Assembly: GCA_020846745.1 (NCBI GenBank)
Contig: JADLDI010000050.1
Coordinates: 1 to 64,000, forward strand
DNA length: 64,000 bases
Source of the DNA: Bryobacterales bacterium
Lineage (GTDB): Bacteria > Acidobacteriota > Terriglobia > Bryobacterales > Bryobacteraceae
Direction of reading: 5' to 3'
The notes beneath the pieces were generated by a model. The model was given only the letters and a program-made list of their open reading frames with translations. It was not told the origin of the DNA and did not search any database. Shown here piece after piece: positions 26,786 to 36,070 of the stretch (its first letter is position 1; each line of letters opens with the position of its first letter). A program made the translations under genes and the position numbers.

Positions 26786-27964
26786 ATGTCTCAGGCCTTG
26801 TCCAATCGCGTTTATATTTTCGATACGACTCTCCGCGACGGAGAACAATCGCCCGGCTGCAGTATGACCGTTCCGGAAAAACTCCGGATGGCCCGCAAGC
26901 TGGTTGAACTCGGTGTCGACTTCCTCGAAGCCGGGTTCCCAATTGCCTCGCAGGGCGACTTTGAAGCGGTAGAGGCGGTTTCCGCGGAATTTCCGTGGGT
27001 ACAGGTGGCAGCGCTCGCGCGGTCAACCAGGCTCGACGTCGAGCGCGCCGCCAAATCGTTGACGAAGGCGCAACGCCCTCGAATTCACACCTTTATCGCA
27101 ACCAGCGATATCCATCTGCAATACAAGCTGAAGAAGAGCCAGCAACAGGTCCTTGATGAGGCATGCGCGGCCGTACAACTGGCGCGCTCCTATGTCGAGG
27201 ATGTCGAGTTTTCGGCGGAAGATGCTACCCGCACCGACCCCGATTACCTCGAACTCATATGCAAAGCCGTAGTCGAGGCAGGCGCACGTACTGTGAACCT
27301 GCCCGACACGGTCGGCTGGTCTGTTCCTCACGAATACGCCGCCCTCATCGGCCGTATCGCTCGCGCGCTGGGCGACCAGGCGATCGTTTCGGTTCACTGC
27401 CACGACGATCTCGGCCTGGCCGTTGCCAACTCCATTGCCGCCGTTCAGGCGGGTGCCCGTCAAATCGAGTGCACCATCAATGGGATTGGCGAACGCGCGG
27501 GCAACTGCTCGCTTGAGGAAGCCGTGGCTGCCTTCAAAGTCCGCAATGACCAGTTGCCCTTTGAAACAAAGATCGTGTTGGAAGAGCTGTACCCGGCCAG
27601 TCAGCTCCTCAGCTCCATGATTAGCTTCGGCGTCCAGCCGAATAAAGCAATTGTCGGCGAGAACGCCTTCGCGCACGAAGCCGGTATCCATCAGGACGGC
27701 TATCTCAAACATAAAGCCACCTACGAAATTATCGAACCCAAGGCCGTCGGCGTACCCGAAAGCCGCCTCGTGCTGGGGAAACACTCCGGCCGCCACGCCC
27801 TCAACCAGCGCTGTGCCGACCTGGGGTATAAGCTCACCCGCGAGCATCTCGATGAGGTCTACCGCCAGTTCACCACCCTGGCAGACCATCAAAAGGGCGT
27901 GCGCAACGAACAAATTCTCGCTATCATCCAGCAAGTGACGGGTGTCGCTGTCGCCGCTTCCTAA
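26786..27964 (+). CDS. leuA: 2-isopropylmalate synthase LeuA, short form without regulatory domain
   Basis: LeuA condenses acetyl-CoA with 2-oxoisovalerate, the first step of leucine synthesis. The HMGL-like catalytic barrel is complete: [12 protein letters not shown] at residues 13-24, metal ligands His204/His206 in HCHDDLG and NGIGERAGN near 232. The product ends at residue 392, shortly after the linker region. The roughly 110-130-residue C-terminal LeuA allosteric domain present in typical enzymes is missing, and no fragment of it follows in another frame. Leucine feedback may thus be absent or provided otherwise. It is first in leuABCD. Confidence 0.9.
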   Translation: MSQALSNRVYIFDTTLRDGEQSPGCSMTVPEKLRMARKLVELGVDFLEAGFPIASQGDFEAVEAVSAEFPWVQVAALARSTRLDVERAAKSLTKAQRPRIHTFIATSDIHLQYKLKKSQQQVLDEACAAVQLARSYVEDVEFSAEDATRTDPDYLELICKAVVEAGARTVNLPDTVGWSVPHEYAALIGRIARALGDQAIVSVHCHDDLGLAVANSIAAVQAGARQIECTINGIGERAGNCSLEEAVAAFKVRNDQLPFETKIVLEELYPASQLLSSMISFGVQPNKAIVGENAFAHEAGIHQDGYLKHKATYEIIEPKAVGVPESRLVLGKHSGRHALNQRCADLGYKLTREHLDEVYRQFTTLADHQKGVRNEQILAIIQQVTGVAVAAS

Positions 27965-28016
27965 AGCGCCGCTTCACCAGAACCGCCCGCCCCACTCCCC
28001 AGTCAAGGATACGCAC

Positions 28017-29102
28017 TTGGAATTTAACGTTCTCATTCTGCCCGGCGACGGCATCGGCGTGGAAGTCACCCGCGAAGCCGTGAAGGTGCTCGACCACGTT
28101 TGCAAGAAGTTCGGCCACAAAGCGAATACGAAGGAAGCACTGCTCGGCGGCATCGCCATCCATAAGACCGGCACCCCCTTCCCGGCCGAAACCGAAAAGC
28201 TCGCCCGCGACGCCGACGCCACCCTGATGGGGGCGGTCGGTTTGCCGGAATTCGACAACGTTCCGCCGTCCCAGCGTCCCGAAAAGGGCCTGCTCGGCAT
28301 TCGTGCGTGCCTCGGCGTCTACGCCAACCTCCGCCCGGTGCGCAGCTACAAGGCGCTGCTCGATTCCTCGCCGCTCAAGAATCACCTGGTCGACGGCGTC
28401 GACATGATCATCGTCCGCGAACTCAATGGCGGCATCTACTACGGCCAGCCCCGCGGTATCCAGGGCGAAGGCGACTCCGAACGCGGCACCAACACGATGA
28501 CGTACACGCGCGCCGAAATCGCCCGCGTCACCCGCATGTCGTTCGAACTCGCCCGCAACCGCCGCAAAAAGGTCACCTCCGTCGATAAGTCGAATGTCCT
28601 CGAAACCTCGCAGTTGTGGCGAAAGGTGGTGCTTGAGATCGAGAAAGAGTATCCGGACGTTGCACTCGACCACCTGCTGGTCGACAACTGCGCCATGCAG
28701 TTGATCCTCAACCCCAAGCGGTTCGATGTGGTTGTCATGGAAAACATGTTCGGCGACATCCTGTCGGATGAAGGCGCGGTCCTCGCGGGCTCCATCGGCA
28801 TGCTCCCGTCCGCCTCCATCGGACCTCGGCGTCCCAACGGCGCCTGGGTCGGCCTCTACGAACCCGTCCACGGCTCCGCCCCCGATATCGCCGGCCAGAA
28901 CAAGGCCAATCCCTTCGGCGCCATCGGTTCGGTGGCCGCCATGCTCGACTACAGTTTTGGTTTGAAGGAAGAAGCCGCCGCGGTGAGCCATGCCGTCGAA
29001 GCGGTTCTCAACTCCGGCCGCGTTACAGCGGACCTGAAGCCCAAGGGAACCCCGGCCACAACCGACCAGGTGGGCCAGGCAGTCTGCGAAGCAATAGGCT
29101 AA
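28017..29102 (+). CDS. leuB: 3-isopropylmalate dehydrogenase LeuB
   Basis: LeuB oxidises and decarboxylates 3-isopropylmalate to 2-oxoisocaproate with NAD. From the TTG start the product has 361 residues. Motifs include ILPGDGIGVEV, GLLGIRACLGVYANLRPV, ELNGGIYYG, the Mg-binding DNCAMQL and NMFGDILSDE, and the late GLYEPVHGSAPDIAG. The TTG at 28017 has an AAGGA 8 nt upstream; an upstream GTG at 27942 would overlap leuA and add 25 Pro-rich residues atypical of LeuB. Confidence 0.93.
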   Translation: MEFNVLILPGDGIGVEVTREAVKVLDHVCKKFGHKANTKEALLGGIAIHKTGTPFPAETEKLARDADATLMGAVGLPEFDNVPPSQRPEKGLLGIRACLGVYANLRPVRSYKALLDSSPLKNHLVDGVDMIIVRELNGGIYYGQPRGIQGEGDSERGTNTMTYTRAEIARVTRMSFELARNRRKKVTSVDKSNVLETSQLWRKVVLEIEKEYPDVALDHLLVDNCAMQLILNPKRFDVVVMENMFGDILSDEGAVLAGSIGMLPSASIGPRRPNGAWVGLYEPVHGSAPDIAGQNKANPFGAIGSVAAMLDYSFGLKEEAAAVSHAVEAVLNSGRVTADLKPKGTPATTDQVGQAVCEAIG

Positions 29103-29108
29103 TAGCAC

Positions 29109-30515
29109 ATGAGTATACCCCGTACGATCATCGAGAAGGTTTGGGATTCGCACGTCGTCGCCGAACGCGAAGGCGCGCCCACGCTTCTCTATATTGACCT
29201 GCATCTCGTCCATGAGGTCACCTCGCCGCAGGCCTTCTCCGGATTGCGCGCACGCGGCCTCAAAGTCCGCCGCCCGGACCTCACTTTCGCCACCACCGAC
29301 CATTCCACGCCCACCACCCCCCGGTCCCTGCCCATCGTCGACCCTATCGCTGCCGCCCAGGTGGCCCAGCTTGAAAAGAATTGCCAGGACTTCGGCATCC
29401 CCTACTACGGCTTCCAGTCCGACAAGCAGGGCATTGTCCACGTCATCGGACCCGAAAACGGACTCACCCAACCGGGCATGACTGTCGTCTGCGGCGACTC
29501 GCACACCGCCACCCACGGCGCGTTCGGCTCGCTCGCCTTCGGCATCGGTACCTCCGAAGTCGAGATGGTGCTCGCCACCCAGTGCCTGCCGCAGCGCAAG
29601 TCCAAAACCTTCCAGATCAAAGTCGATGGCGCGCTCAAACAGGGTGTCACCGCCAAGGACATCATTCTCGCCGTGATCGCCAAAATCGGCGTCGGTGGCG
29701 GCACCGGTTGCGTCTTCGAATTCTGCGGTTCCGCCATCCGCGCTCTTTCGATGGAAGAGCGCATGACCGTCTGCAACATGTCGATCGAAGGCGGCGCACG
29801 CGCCGGTATGATCGCCCCCGACGACGCCACCTACCAATACCTCGCCGGCAAGACCTACGCCCCCAAAGGCACGGCGTGGGACGAAGCCGTCGCCCGCTGG
29901 AAGCAGTTGCCCACCGACGATGGCGCGACTTACGACCTTTCCCTTTCGCTCGATGCCGCCGATCTGGAACCGATGATCACCTTCGGCACCAACCCCGGCA
30001 TGGGCATCCCGGTCACCGGCGCGGTACCCGATCCGTCGAACATTGGCGATCCGCAGGAACGCGAGTCCCTCAAAAAGGCCCTGCAGTACATGGCCCTTCA
30101 ACCCGGCAAGCCTTTGGCCGGCCAGCCTGTCAATGTCGTGTTCGTCGGAAGCTGCACCAACTCGCGCATGTCCGACCTCCGGGCCGCCGCCCAGGTCTTA
30201 AAGGGCCGCAAGGTCAACCCCAGGGTGCGGATGCTGGTGGTCCCCGGTTCGCAGCCCATTAAGCGCCAAGCCGAAGCCGAAGGTTTGGACCAGATCTTCC
30301 GCGATGCCGGCGCCGAATGGCGCGAAGCCGGCTGCTCGATGTGCATCGCCATGAACGGCGACCAACTCCAGCCCGGCGAATACTCCGTTTCCACGAGTAA
30401 CCGCAACTTCGAAGGCCGCCAGGGCAAAGGCGGGCGAACATTCCTCGCCAGCCCCCTAACCGCCGCCGCCAGCGCCATAGCCGGCGTAGTTACTGATGTG
30501 AGGAGCCTGCTATGA
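29109..30515 (+). CDS. leuC: 3-isopropylmalate dehydratase large subunit LeuC
   Basis: LeuC is the [4Fe-4S]-binding subunit of isopropylmalate isomerase. The 468-residue protein has the expected cluster ligands in FVGSCTNSR and GCSMCIAMN, and the aconitase motifs [22 protein letters not shown] and [16 protein letters not shown]. Length is normal. It begins 6 bp after leuB and ends with an ATGA overlap with leuD. Confidence 0.96.
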   Translation: MSIPRTIIEKVWDSHVVAEREGAPTLLYIDLHLVHEVTSPQAFSGLRARGLKVRRPDLTFATTDHSTPTTPRSLPIVDPIAAAQVAQLEKNCQDFGIPYYGFQSDKQGIVHVIGPENGLTQPGMTVVCGDSHTATHGAFGSLAFGIGTSEVEMVLATQCLPQRKSKTFQIKVDGALKQGVTAKDIILAVIAKIGVGGGTGCVFEFCGSAIRALSMEERMTVCNMSIEGGARAGMIAPDDATYQYLAGKTYAPKGTAWDEAVARWKQLPTDDGATYDLSLSLDAADLEPMITFGTNPGMGIPVTGAVPDPSNIGDPQERESLKKALQYMALQPGKPLAGQPVNVVFVGSCTNSRMSDLRAAAQVLKGRKVNPRVRMLVVPGSQPIKRQAEAEGLDQIFRDAGAEWREAGCSMCIAMNGDQLQPGEYSVSTSNRNFEGRQGKGGRTFLASPLTAAASAIAGVVTDVRSLL

Positions 30516-31120
30516 CGAAGTTCGTCCCCTTCCAGAGCACCCTGTTGCCCATGCCGATCGATAATATCGACACGGACCAGATCATCCCCGCCCGGTTTCT
30601 AAAGACCACCACCAAGGAAGGTCTGGACAAGCAGCTCTTCTGCGACTGGCGCTACGATGCCAATGGCAATCCCAAGCCCGACTTCATCCTAAACACGCCC
30701 CGAGCGCAAGGCGCCCAAATCCTGTTAGCGGGCGACAACTTTGGCTGCGGCTCCTCCCGCGAACACGCCCCCTGGGCATTAACCCAATTCGGCTTCCGTG
30801 CCGTAATCTCTACCAGTTTCGCCGACATCTTCAAAAACAACTCCCTCAAGAACGGCTTGTTGCCGATCGTCGTCTCGCGCGACATTCACGCCAAGCTCTT
30901 CCAAATCGCCGAAGATCCCAGAGCCACCGTACAGGTAGACTTGGCCAGCCAAACCGTCACCTTACCTGACGGCACGGCGGTGGGGTTTGCGGTTGATCCC
31001 TTTGCCAGGCACTGCCTGTTGGAGGGGATCGACGAGTTAGGCTACATCCTCCAACACGAATCCCAAATCGCCGCTTATGAACAGCAGAGGTTCGCGACGC
31101 TCAACACGCTCGGCGGATAG
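30512..31120 (+). CDS. leuD: 3-isopropylmalate dehydratase small subunit LeuD
   Basis: LeuD is the swivel subunit of isopropylmalate isomerase. The 202-residue protein has the typical [16 protein letters not shown] near the start and [17 protein letters not shown] in the centre. The ATG overlaps the leuC stop by 4 bp, which indicates translational coupling. It is the last gene of the operon; a repeat array begins about 15 bp after its stop. Confidence 0.96.
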   Translation: MTKFVPFQSTLLPMPIDNIDTDQIIPARFLKTTTKEGLDKQLFCDWRYDANGNPKPDFILNTPRAQGAQILLAGDNFGCGSSREHAPWALTQFGFRAVISTSFADIFKNNSLKNGLLPIVVSRDIHAKLFQIAEDPRATVQVDLASQTVTLPDGTAVGFAVDPFARHCLLEGIDELGYILQHESQIAAYEQQRFATLNTLGG

Positions 31121-31129
31121 CGGTGGCGG

Positions 31130-32030
31130 AGCCAGTTCGTTTCGCAACTTGCTGATTGCGGAAGGGTTGCCATGGGTTGTGCGGTTTGCTGGACGGTGCT
31201 GAGCGCGTCCGGACGGCTAACCGACGCCAGTTCGTTTCGCAAATTTCTCATTCTAAAGAACTTCGGGCTCGGCACCGGCAGCGTGCCGAGCCTGGATCGA
31301 GCAGATCGAAGCAATCCCGCCGGACTGCCATTTCGTTTCGCACTTTATTCATTTTAAAAGACTTCGAGGCGGTGCATTGGGTAGGGCAACCTGCCGCCGC
31401 GCAGTCGAGCGCACCGCGTCCGAAAGCGCGGCGCGGTAATCGGCGCGGAAGGAGAAGCGACGCCATTTCGTCTCACACTTTGTTCATTCGAAAAGACTTG
31501 AGGCGGGTGCATTCGGGAGGGCGGCCTGCCGCAGCCAGTTGGAGGGCACCGCGTCCGGAATCGCGGCGCGGTAATCGACGCGGAAGCAGAAACGGCCGCC
31601 AATTCGTTTTGCAAATTTGTGATGTCAAAGAACTTCTTTCACGTTGCTAGGGTCCCGCGCCGGCAAGGCGCATGGTCCGGATCGAATGGATCGAGGCAGT
31701 CCAGCCGGATCGCCATTTCGTCTCACACTTTGTTCATTCGAAAAGACTTGAGGCGGGTGCAGTTGGGGTAGGGCGGCCTGCCGCTGCCGGTTGAAGGGCG
31801 TTGCGTCCGGAATCGCCGCGCGGTAATCGACGCGGAAGCAGAAACCGCCGCCATTTCGTTTCGCAAATCTGTGATGTCAAAGAACTTGGAGTGCTGAGGT
31901 CAATTCTCTAGGCTGGGCCAGAGTTCGAATCGGGCTGCCGCGGGTTCCTGATCGGGGATTTCGTTTCGCAATTTATTGATTTCATGATGTCTGCGCATTT
32001 TTCAAGTTCGTTTCGCAGTTTTCGCGAGGG
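31130..32030. repeat. Degenerate tandem repeat array, nine TTCGTTTCGCA anchors
   Basis: The stretch after leuD carries nine copies of an anchor close to TTCGTTTCGCAAATTT, starting at 31136, 31231, 31332, 31467, 31603, 31717, 31855, 31961 and 32007 (intervals 95, 101, 135, 136, 114, 138, 106, 46 bp). Several anchors continue into ATTCNAAAGAACTT or GATGTCAAAGAACTT. Two filler classes alternate: a long one with CGGTAATCGACGCGGAAGC and a shorter one containing GGATCGA. Open frames here are weak and repeat-bound. No cas gene or transposase is near. Confidence 0.85.
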
Positions 32031-32348
32031 GTCTCGGCTCACGGGCTCGGAAGAAAGGAGCGGAGCCATGGGCAATCCGATTGGAACGCGCGGTCACACC
32101 CAAACTGATACCACGAGTCCAAGGGAAGCTGACCTTGGCCAGAGGCGTTTGAGACCCCTTTGAAGGCTTCTAAGCTAATGCAGGGAAAGCGTTTACAAAA
32201 AGATCCAATGTATTTCGTTTGAGTTGTGAATGAACTTTTCCTGCCAGGGTCGATGGTACTCGCCGTTTCGGCGGTCTACTGTTTGCGTGAATGTGGGTAA
32301 GCTTTGGGCGAAGGAGCGCGGTCGACGAAAGACGCTGCCGGGAATCGC
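32031..32348. other. Non-coding stretch between repeat array and vapBC
   Basis: About 320 bp without a supported gene. I see no promoter pair, terminator or recognisable remnant. It lies downstream of the vapC stop and marks the edge of the toxin-antitoxin island. Confidence 0.4.
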
Positions 32349-32756
32349 TCAGGGCTGGGGCACCCGGAGCGAAGCCGCTTTGCGCAACTCGTCATCGAAA
32401 GTGAGCACCAGACCATCGGCACGGTGCCGGGCGACATGCGCAATTGCCGCATCGGCAAAGCTCCAACGCGTGCTTCCCTGTCCGGAAAAGGTCTTCAACG
32501 TTTCAGCAAACAGGTCGGAGCAAGGCACGAACTCCAACTCTTCGGCAGCGAGCAAAAGCTGCCCCACGCTCGACGCCACACTCAAATCGCGCCGCACCAA
32601 CAGAACAGTCATGACCTCCAGGAACACGTACTCGAGAAGCAGGCCGTTGCCCCATTCTCCGCGCAGGAATCGCTCCATTAACGCCTTCGCCGCTGTGTGG
32701 TGCGCGTCCCGTTCGTTGTGAAAGCCAATCAGGAAACTCGAATCCAGGACAATCAT
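32349..32756 (-). CDS. PIN-domain ribonuclease toxin (VapC family)
   Basis: VapC toxins are Mg-dependent RNases that block translation. The 135-residue PIN domain is complete, with acidic residues Asp5 (VLDSSFLIG), Glu47 (FLEVMT), Asp102 (SFADAAIAHVA) and Asp121/122 (LTFDDEL). It starts with an ATGA overlap at the end of its antitoxin gene. This is one of only two complete pairs in the island. Confidence 0.9.
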   Translation of the reverse strand: MIVLDSSFLIGFHNERDAHHTAAKALMERFLRGEWGNGLLLEYVFLEVMTVLLVRRDLSVASSVGQLLLAAEELEFVPCSDLFAETLKTFSGQGSTRWSFADAAIAHVARHRADGLVLTFDDELRKAASLRVPQP

Positions 32757-32992
32757 CGTTTAGCGCCATAAACAATGCTGTCGATCTCCAGACTCAGTCC
32801 TTCGCTGCCCTCCGGATAAGGTTCCGGCCGGAGCGCCCGCAGTGTCCCCCCTCCCGGTTTCATGATCACGCGGGCGAGGTAGACGCGGATGGCCTCGCTG
32901 ATCATTTCGCCGACAGTTCGGCCCTCCAACACCGCCCGCGCCCGCAGGGCCCGGTATGCCTGTGGATCGAGATTTCGAACAGTCGTGTCCAT
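32753..32992 (-). CDS. VapB/FitA-type ribbon-helix-helix antitoxin
   Basis: The 79-residue protein has the RHH DNA-binding pattern TTVRNLDPQAYRALRARAVLEGRTVGEMISEAI and a C-terminal tail that would wrap the toxin. It overlaps the PIN gene by 4 bp, the usual vapBC arrangement. The start overlaps the remnant of a RelE-type gene upstream, so its original promoter region has been partly replaced. Confidence 0.88.
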   Translation of the reverse strand: MDTTVRNLDPQAYRALRARAVLEGRTVGEMISEAIRVYLARVIMKPGGGTLRALRPEPYPEGSEGLSLEIDSIVYGAKR

Positions 32993-33044
32993 CTTGTACT
33001 ACTTGTAACACGAATGCGCACCCACTGGGCGACATTTCGGTACC

Positions 33045-33155
33045 CAGCCCAGCGTCTGAGCGCTGCGGGTTGTGGCGGCCGCGCTTGGATGTAGATAGAC
33101 GACCCCGAATGGCCGCCTGCGCCTCGGGCGTAACGATCACCTCATATTTCTTCAT
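33045..33155 (-). pseudogene. Frameshifted and truncated RelE/ParE-family toxin
   Basis: The frame starts at 33155 as MKKYEVIVTPEAQAAI, the N terminus of RelE/ParE toxins. Around 33100 homology shifts to another frame that reads SSIYIQARPPQPAALRRW, the next helix of the family, and then ends where the vapB gene begins. One frameshift plus loss of the C-terminal half make a functional toxin impossible. The start overlaps the Phd-type antitoxin stop by 4 bp. Confidence 0.75.
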
Positions 33156-33445
33156 TTGAGATTGATGCCGTGCTCTTCTGCCAGCCCTTCCAGAAACTCC
33201 CGCATCGGACGTCCCTCCCCACGCTTCGCCTGTTCCATCCCGCGGCTGATGCCGCGGATCCGCTCCAGCGTCTCCTGATCGTCGAGTAGCTTTTGATAAG
33301 CATCGGCACTCTGCACGACAACCTCAGCTTGCCCGTTGACCGTGAGAACCACCGGCTTCCCAGACTGCTTGAGATGCTGAATGTGCTCACGAGTGTTCCG
33401 CTGGAACTCGCTCAGCGAGTGAATGTCAGAGAGATGCACCGCCAT
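33152..33445 (-). CDS. Phd/YefM-type antitoxin without functional toxin
   Basis: The 97-residue protein reads as a Phd/YefM antitoxin: HSLSEFQRNTREHIQHLKQSGKPVVLTVNGQAEVVVQSADAYQ, followed by a toxin-binding tail. The ATG at 33445 was chosen since the homology begins there; the frame extends far upstream. Its gene is open and full-length whereas the coupled RelE gene is broken. Two perfect 14-bp tandem repeats overlap the start and may be its operator. Confidence 0.85.
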   Translation of the reverse strand: MAVHLSDIHSLSEFQRNTREHIQHLKQSGKPVVLTVNGQAEVVVQSADAYQKLLDDQETLERIRGISRGMEQAKRGEGRPMREFLEGLAEEHGINLK

Positions 33446-33467
33446 GCATTTTACGCCATGCATTTTA
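33440..33467 (-). repeat. 14-bp perfect tandem repeat at the phd start (candidate operator)
   Basis: On the minus strand the unit TAAAATGCATGGCG occurs twice head to tail and contains ATGCAT, itself a palindrome. It overlaps the antitoxin start codon. Phd-type antitoxins repress by binding paired operator sites close to the start, so an autoregulatory role is possible but not shown. Confidence 0.6.
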
Positions 33468-33744
33468 ATTTGCATGAGATTAGATGTTGTGATAGACCGC
33501 TCTGCTTTACCCGGCACGGCACGGGACGGCACGGGAGCGCCGATTGACATTGGCTGACCTGCGGTGCTAATTTGCGAACGTGTTTCAAATCCCTCAAATA
33601 GGGAATCTCGAGCACGTGTGGGCATGAGGTTGCTGCGCAGCAGCGTAAAACCCAAATTCCTCAGACCAAGAGGGTAAATCGACAACGACGCAAGGAGCGA
33701 ACGGGGCTTGGGGCCTCCCGAGCCCCGTTCAAGTATCAGGGAAC

Positions 33745-34398
33745 ATGGAGCTTACGGATTTGGACGCAGCAAAATGCTACCAACCTAGTGACGATCTCAT
33801 AGATCCAGATCCACTGTCACTGATTCTCGAAGTGGCGAACCTCGTTGTGCAGGTAGGCTCGCTTTCCATCGGTGCCGTGGCTGCAGTCATGACGTTGAAG
33901 AAGATGTCAGAGGCGCATGCGTCTAGAATCCGACACCAGATCTTCGAGATAGACCGAGCGTTGACGGATGGATTCTCGTCGCTGATGATACTGGCGTCGC
34001 TCCTGCAGGAGTTCAACTATCTGGAGCGCCCAGTGAGGATCGGCGGAGCGCCGATTCGCGGACACAACAATATGCAGCGCTTACGGCGAGCCCACGAAGA
34101 CTGTCGCGCAGCCGTCCGAGATACGCGCGACGCATTCATAGAACTATCGGCGAACCTCGACGCTGAATCTCGACGAGACATTGAGGGGACACTCAACGAA
34201 CTCAATGGCTTATATGGCCATATGATGCAGCCGGGCCAGCCGTACGGAGTTACTCTCGTCTGGGCGACGATGGCACTCGCGAAAGTCGATGCTTATGTGT
34301 GCCGACTCGGCCACGACTTTGATTTCCGCCGCGAGCCGCGCGAATTTATGAGGAACCTCGTTGATGCAATTCCTGCGCTAAGGAAATACCGTCCTTGA
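33745..34398 (+). CDS. Hypothetical protein with one N-terminal membrane segment
   Basis: The 217-residue protein is preceded by AGGGA five nt before the ATG. Residues about 26-52 are hydrophobic (ILEVANLVVQVGSLSIGAVAAVMTL), followed by a helical soluble part with several Arg/Asp-rich heptad-like stretches. No family is recognised. Codon use is noticeably less GC-biased than in the flanking core genes, which suggests acquisition by transfer. It is the only non-toxin-antitoxin gene in the island. Confidence 0.6.
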   Translation: MELTDLDAAKCYQPSDDLIDPDPLSLILEVANLVVQVGSLSIGAVAAVMTLKKMSEAHASRIRHQIFEIDRALTDGFSSLMILASLLQEFNYLERPVRIGGAPIRGHNNMQRLRRAHEDCRAAVRDTRDAFIELSANLDAESRRDIEGTLNELNGLYGHMMQPGQPYGVTLVWATMALAKVDAYVCRLGHDFDFRREPREFMRNLVDAIPALRKYRP

Positions 34399-34725
34399 TG
34401 CGTGGCAGAGCGTGTGAGCCTCATCAAACACCTTCGCGGCTGCGGCGACGGGTAGCAAGGCACCGTCCCGTTCGCGCTCACAGCTCAAGTTCTTGGGGTT
34501 AGAATGACACGCCACGCCAAAGGATGACCGTCCCGGCGTCCCTGCCCACCAACCTGGACCCCTTCCTTCCCGCACACCGGCTCGGCTCACATCCGAACTG
34601 GCACCCAAAGTCAGTAACTTGCCAATTCTCCAAGGTCAGCACCCAAAATCTACAATGCGTCGGAGGTGTCCGTCCCTATCGCCCATCTCGGCTGGTTCCC
34701 GAAGAACCTGGACCAACATCGGCCT
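34399..34725. other. Non-coding stretch within the toxin-antitoxin island
   Basis: About 330 bp without a supported gene. Short open frames exist on both strands but show no recognisable sequence. I see nothing else here. Confidence 0.4.
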
Positions 34726-35162
34726 CTACGGAAGGTCTTTCAGTACCAGCGTGGCGACACCAGCAATTCTGCCCAACTCAGCGTTGTTCGTAAGAAACGG
34801 GCGAAGCACCCGCCGCCAATGCCGTCGCAAGCTGTATTGAATCCGGTGTCTGGATGTTGTGCCTGGCCCGCAACTCGGCCGCTTTCTCGGCAATGGCTTC
34901 GTCGACCGGAATCGTGGTCAGTTTCGGTGAGTTAAGAAAGCAGCACATGCCGGTACTCATCGGCCAGTTCCATTCTGCCTGCCCGAATCGGATGAACAAG
35001 AACTTCGACCAATGTAATGAAGGAGGTAACAACCTGGAACTCTTCACGTTCGACGGCTTCAAAGAACGGCCGGACTTTGGCAATGTAGGCTGGGTGTTCC
35101 TCAATGAAGTAGATCAGCGGACCTGTATCGAGAGCGACCGTTGAGCCCCGAAGGGCCGCTAC
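34726..35162 (-). pseudogene. PIN-domain toxin gene with two frameshifts
   Basis: Homology to PIN toxins can be followed across three frames: STVALDTGPLIYFIEEHP to DEYRHVLLS (stop), then NSPKLTTIPVDEAIAEKAAELRARHNIQTPDSIQLATALAAGA, then FLTNNAELGRIAGVATLVLKDLP with the final stop at 34728-34726. The shifts lie near 34935 and 34795, both at TTTCTTA motifs. No ATG is present where the gene should begin (GTA instead). It directly follows the antitoxin ending at 35163. Confidence 0.8.
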
Positions 35163-35411
35163 CTATTCCACGATGATCGTTCTCCACGATGAACGTTCCT
35201 GCCGGAGGTACTCGTTTACGTCAACCCCTTGCCAGACTTCCTTGCCCAACCCCTGCAACTCGAGCAAGCTCCGCCGTGGCTCGCGTTCAATCCCACCACG
35301 CAAACTCGCCGCGAGCTCAGCGATCAGACGCAACTGATCGGCAGGCCCAAGCACCTGTACAGACCGCTTGGCCAAATCGTATTGGGCGTCTGGCGTATGG
35401 CTCACATCCAT
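35163..35411 (-). CDS. Putative antitoxin of the broken PIN gene, copy 1
   Basis: The 82-residue protein starts MDVSHTPDAQYDLA and contains LGPADQLRLIAELAASLRGG and SLLELQGLGKEVWQGVDVNEYL. That C-terminal pattern is common in small proteins encoded just before PIN toxins, so an antitoxin role is likely. The gene is open while its partner at 34726-35162 is not. A near-identical copy lies at 36071-36301. Its start is fused to the truncated DUF5615 gene upstream. Confidence 0.7.
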   Translation of the reverse strand: MDVSHTPDAQYDLAKRSVQVLGPADQLRLIAELAASLRGGIEREPRRSLLELQGLGKEVWQGVDVNEYLRQERSSWRTIIVE

Positions 35412-35649
35412 CAACACCCGGACAATGACCGTGCTCCGTGAAGAAATCGCCGAAATGCATCGGCATTGTTTTGAAATCAGACGTGACAAGGATTCGATTC
35501 TCGCGGTCTGCAAAGGCAAGAATCTCAGGATCGGCCACGCCCTCCAATTTCGCCTCGATCGCTGACAGAAAATCCATGGTCGGTTCACGACGCAAGCAGC
35601 CCGTAACGATGCCAGCGTGAAGGTTGGCGTCCGCCAGATAGCGAACCAT
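35317..35649 (-). pseudogene. DUF5615 (PIN-like) protein with lost C terminus
   Basis: Residues 1-75 match DUF5615/Mut7-C-like PIN proteins: MVRYLADANLHAGIVTGCL, DPEILAFADRENRILVTSDFKTMP and FFTEHGHCPGV. After that point homology stops because the antitoxin gene of the next module has been joined here; the remaining 35 residues are an out-of-frame reading of it. It follows the DUF433 gene with a 3-bp gap, the usual order of this putative toxin-antitoxin pair. Confidence 0.75.
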
Positions 35650-35652
35650 CCG

Positions 35653-35967
35653 TCAGTTTCCGCGCGTTAGGATCTGCCGCCGCATGCGCTCGAATGTCTG
35701 CTTGACTGCAGCCGGCGCCGGATGTGTTCGCGTAAACGCATCCTCTTCTTGCTCCCGCTCCATCTGATCCGCCTCGACTTCCTCTCGATTGCCCAAATAG
35801 AAAGTGATCGCGCCATAGACCTGTTCGAGATCGAGCGTCGGATAGTGCGAACGAATGGCTTCGGGTGATTCACCCTCTTGGAACTGGCGGACAATATGCG
35901 CCAACGGCACACGGCTCCCAATCAGGTAAAAGCTGCCATGCCGGCGTTCCACGAATTCCTTTGCCAT
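35653..35967 (-). CDS. DUF433 family putative antitoxin
   Basis: The 104-residue protein contains the DUF433 helix-turn-helix-like pattern SRVPLAHIVRQFQEGESPEAIRSHYPTLDLEQVYGAITFYL. DUF433 proteins occur beside DUF5615 PIN-like proteins and are regarded as antitoxins. The tail is charged (EADQMEREQEEDAF). The partner downstream is truncated. A second, damaged copy of its 5' end lies at 37387-37490. Confidence 0.88.
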   Translation of the reverse strand: MAKEFVERRHGSFYLIGSRVPLAHIVRQFQEGESPEAIRSHYPTLDLEQVYGAITFYLGNREEVEADQMEREQEEDAFTRTHPAPAAVKQTFERMRRQILTRGN

Positions 35968-36070
35968 CGGCGCACCTGCCTTTAGTCTATCTCGTATTGC
36001 TCCCGAACCAGAGACTCATGGCCGAGGTGATCTGGGTAGAAGCGCAGTATCTACGCAGAACGGGCGGCCC

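Noticed and set aside
27924..30101. Long open frame (725 codons) on the minus strand across leuB and leuC
   Set aside because: It is the mirror of strongly biased GC-rich codons in leuB/leuC; the plus-strand genes are certain and complete.
31156..31650. 164-codon frame in the repeat array
   Set aside because: It is made of the repeat units themselves and does not show a protein-like pattern.
31921..31950. tRNA-like TTCGAATC motif
   Set aside because: It lies in a repeat filler; no cloverleaf could be built around it.
31130..32030. CRISPR array
   Set aside because: Repeats are diverged, intervals range from 46 to 138 bp, fillers are themselves repeated and no cas gene is present.
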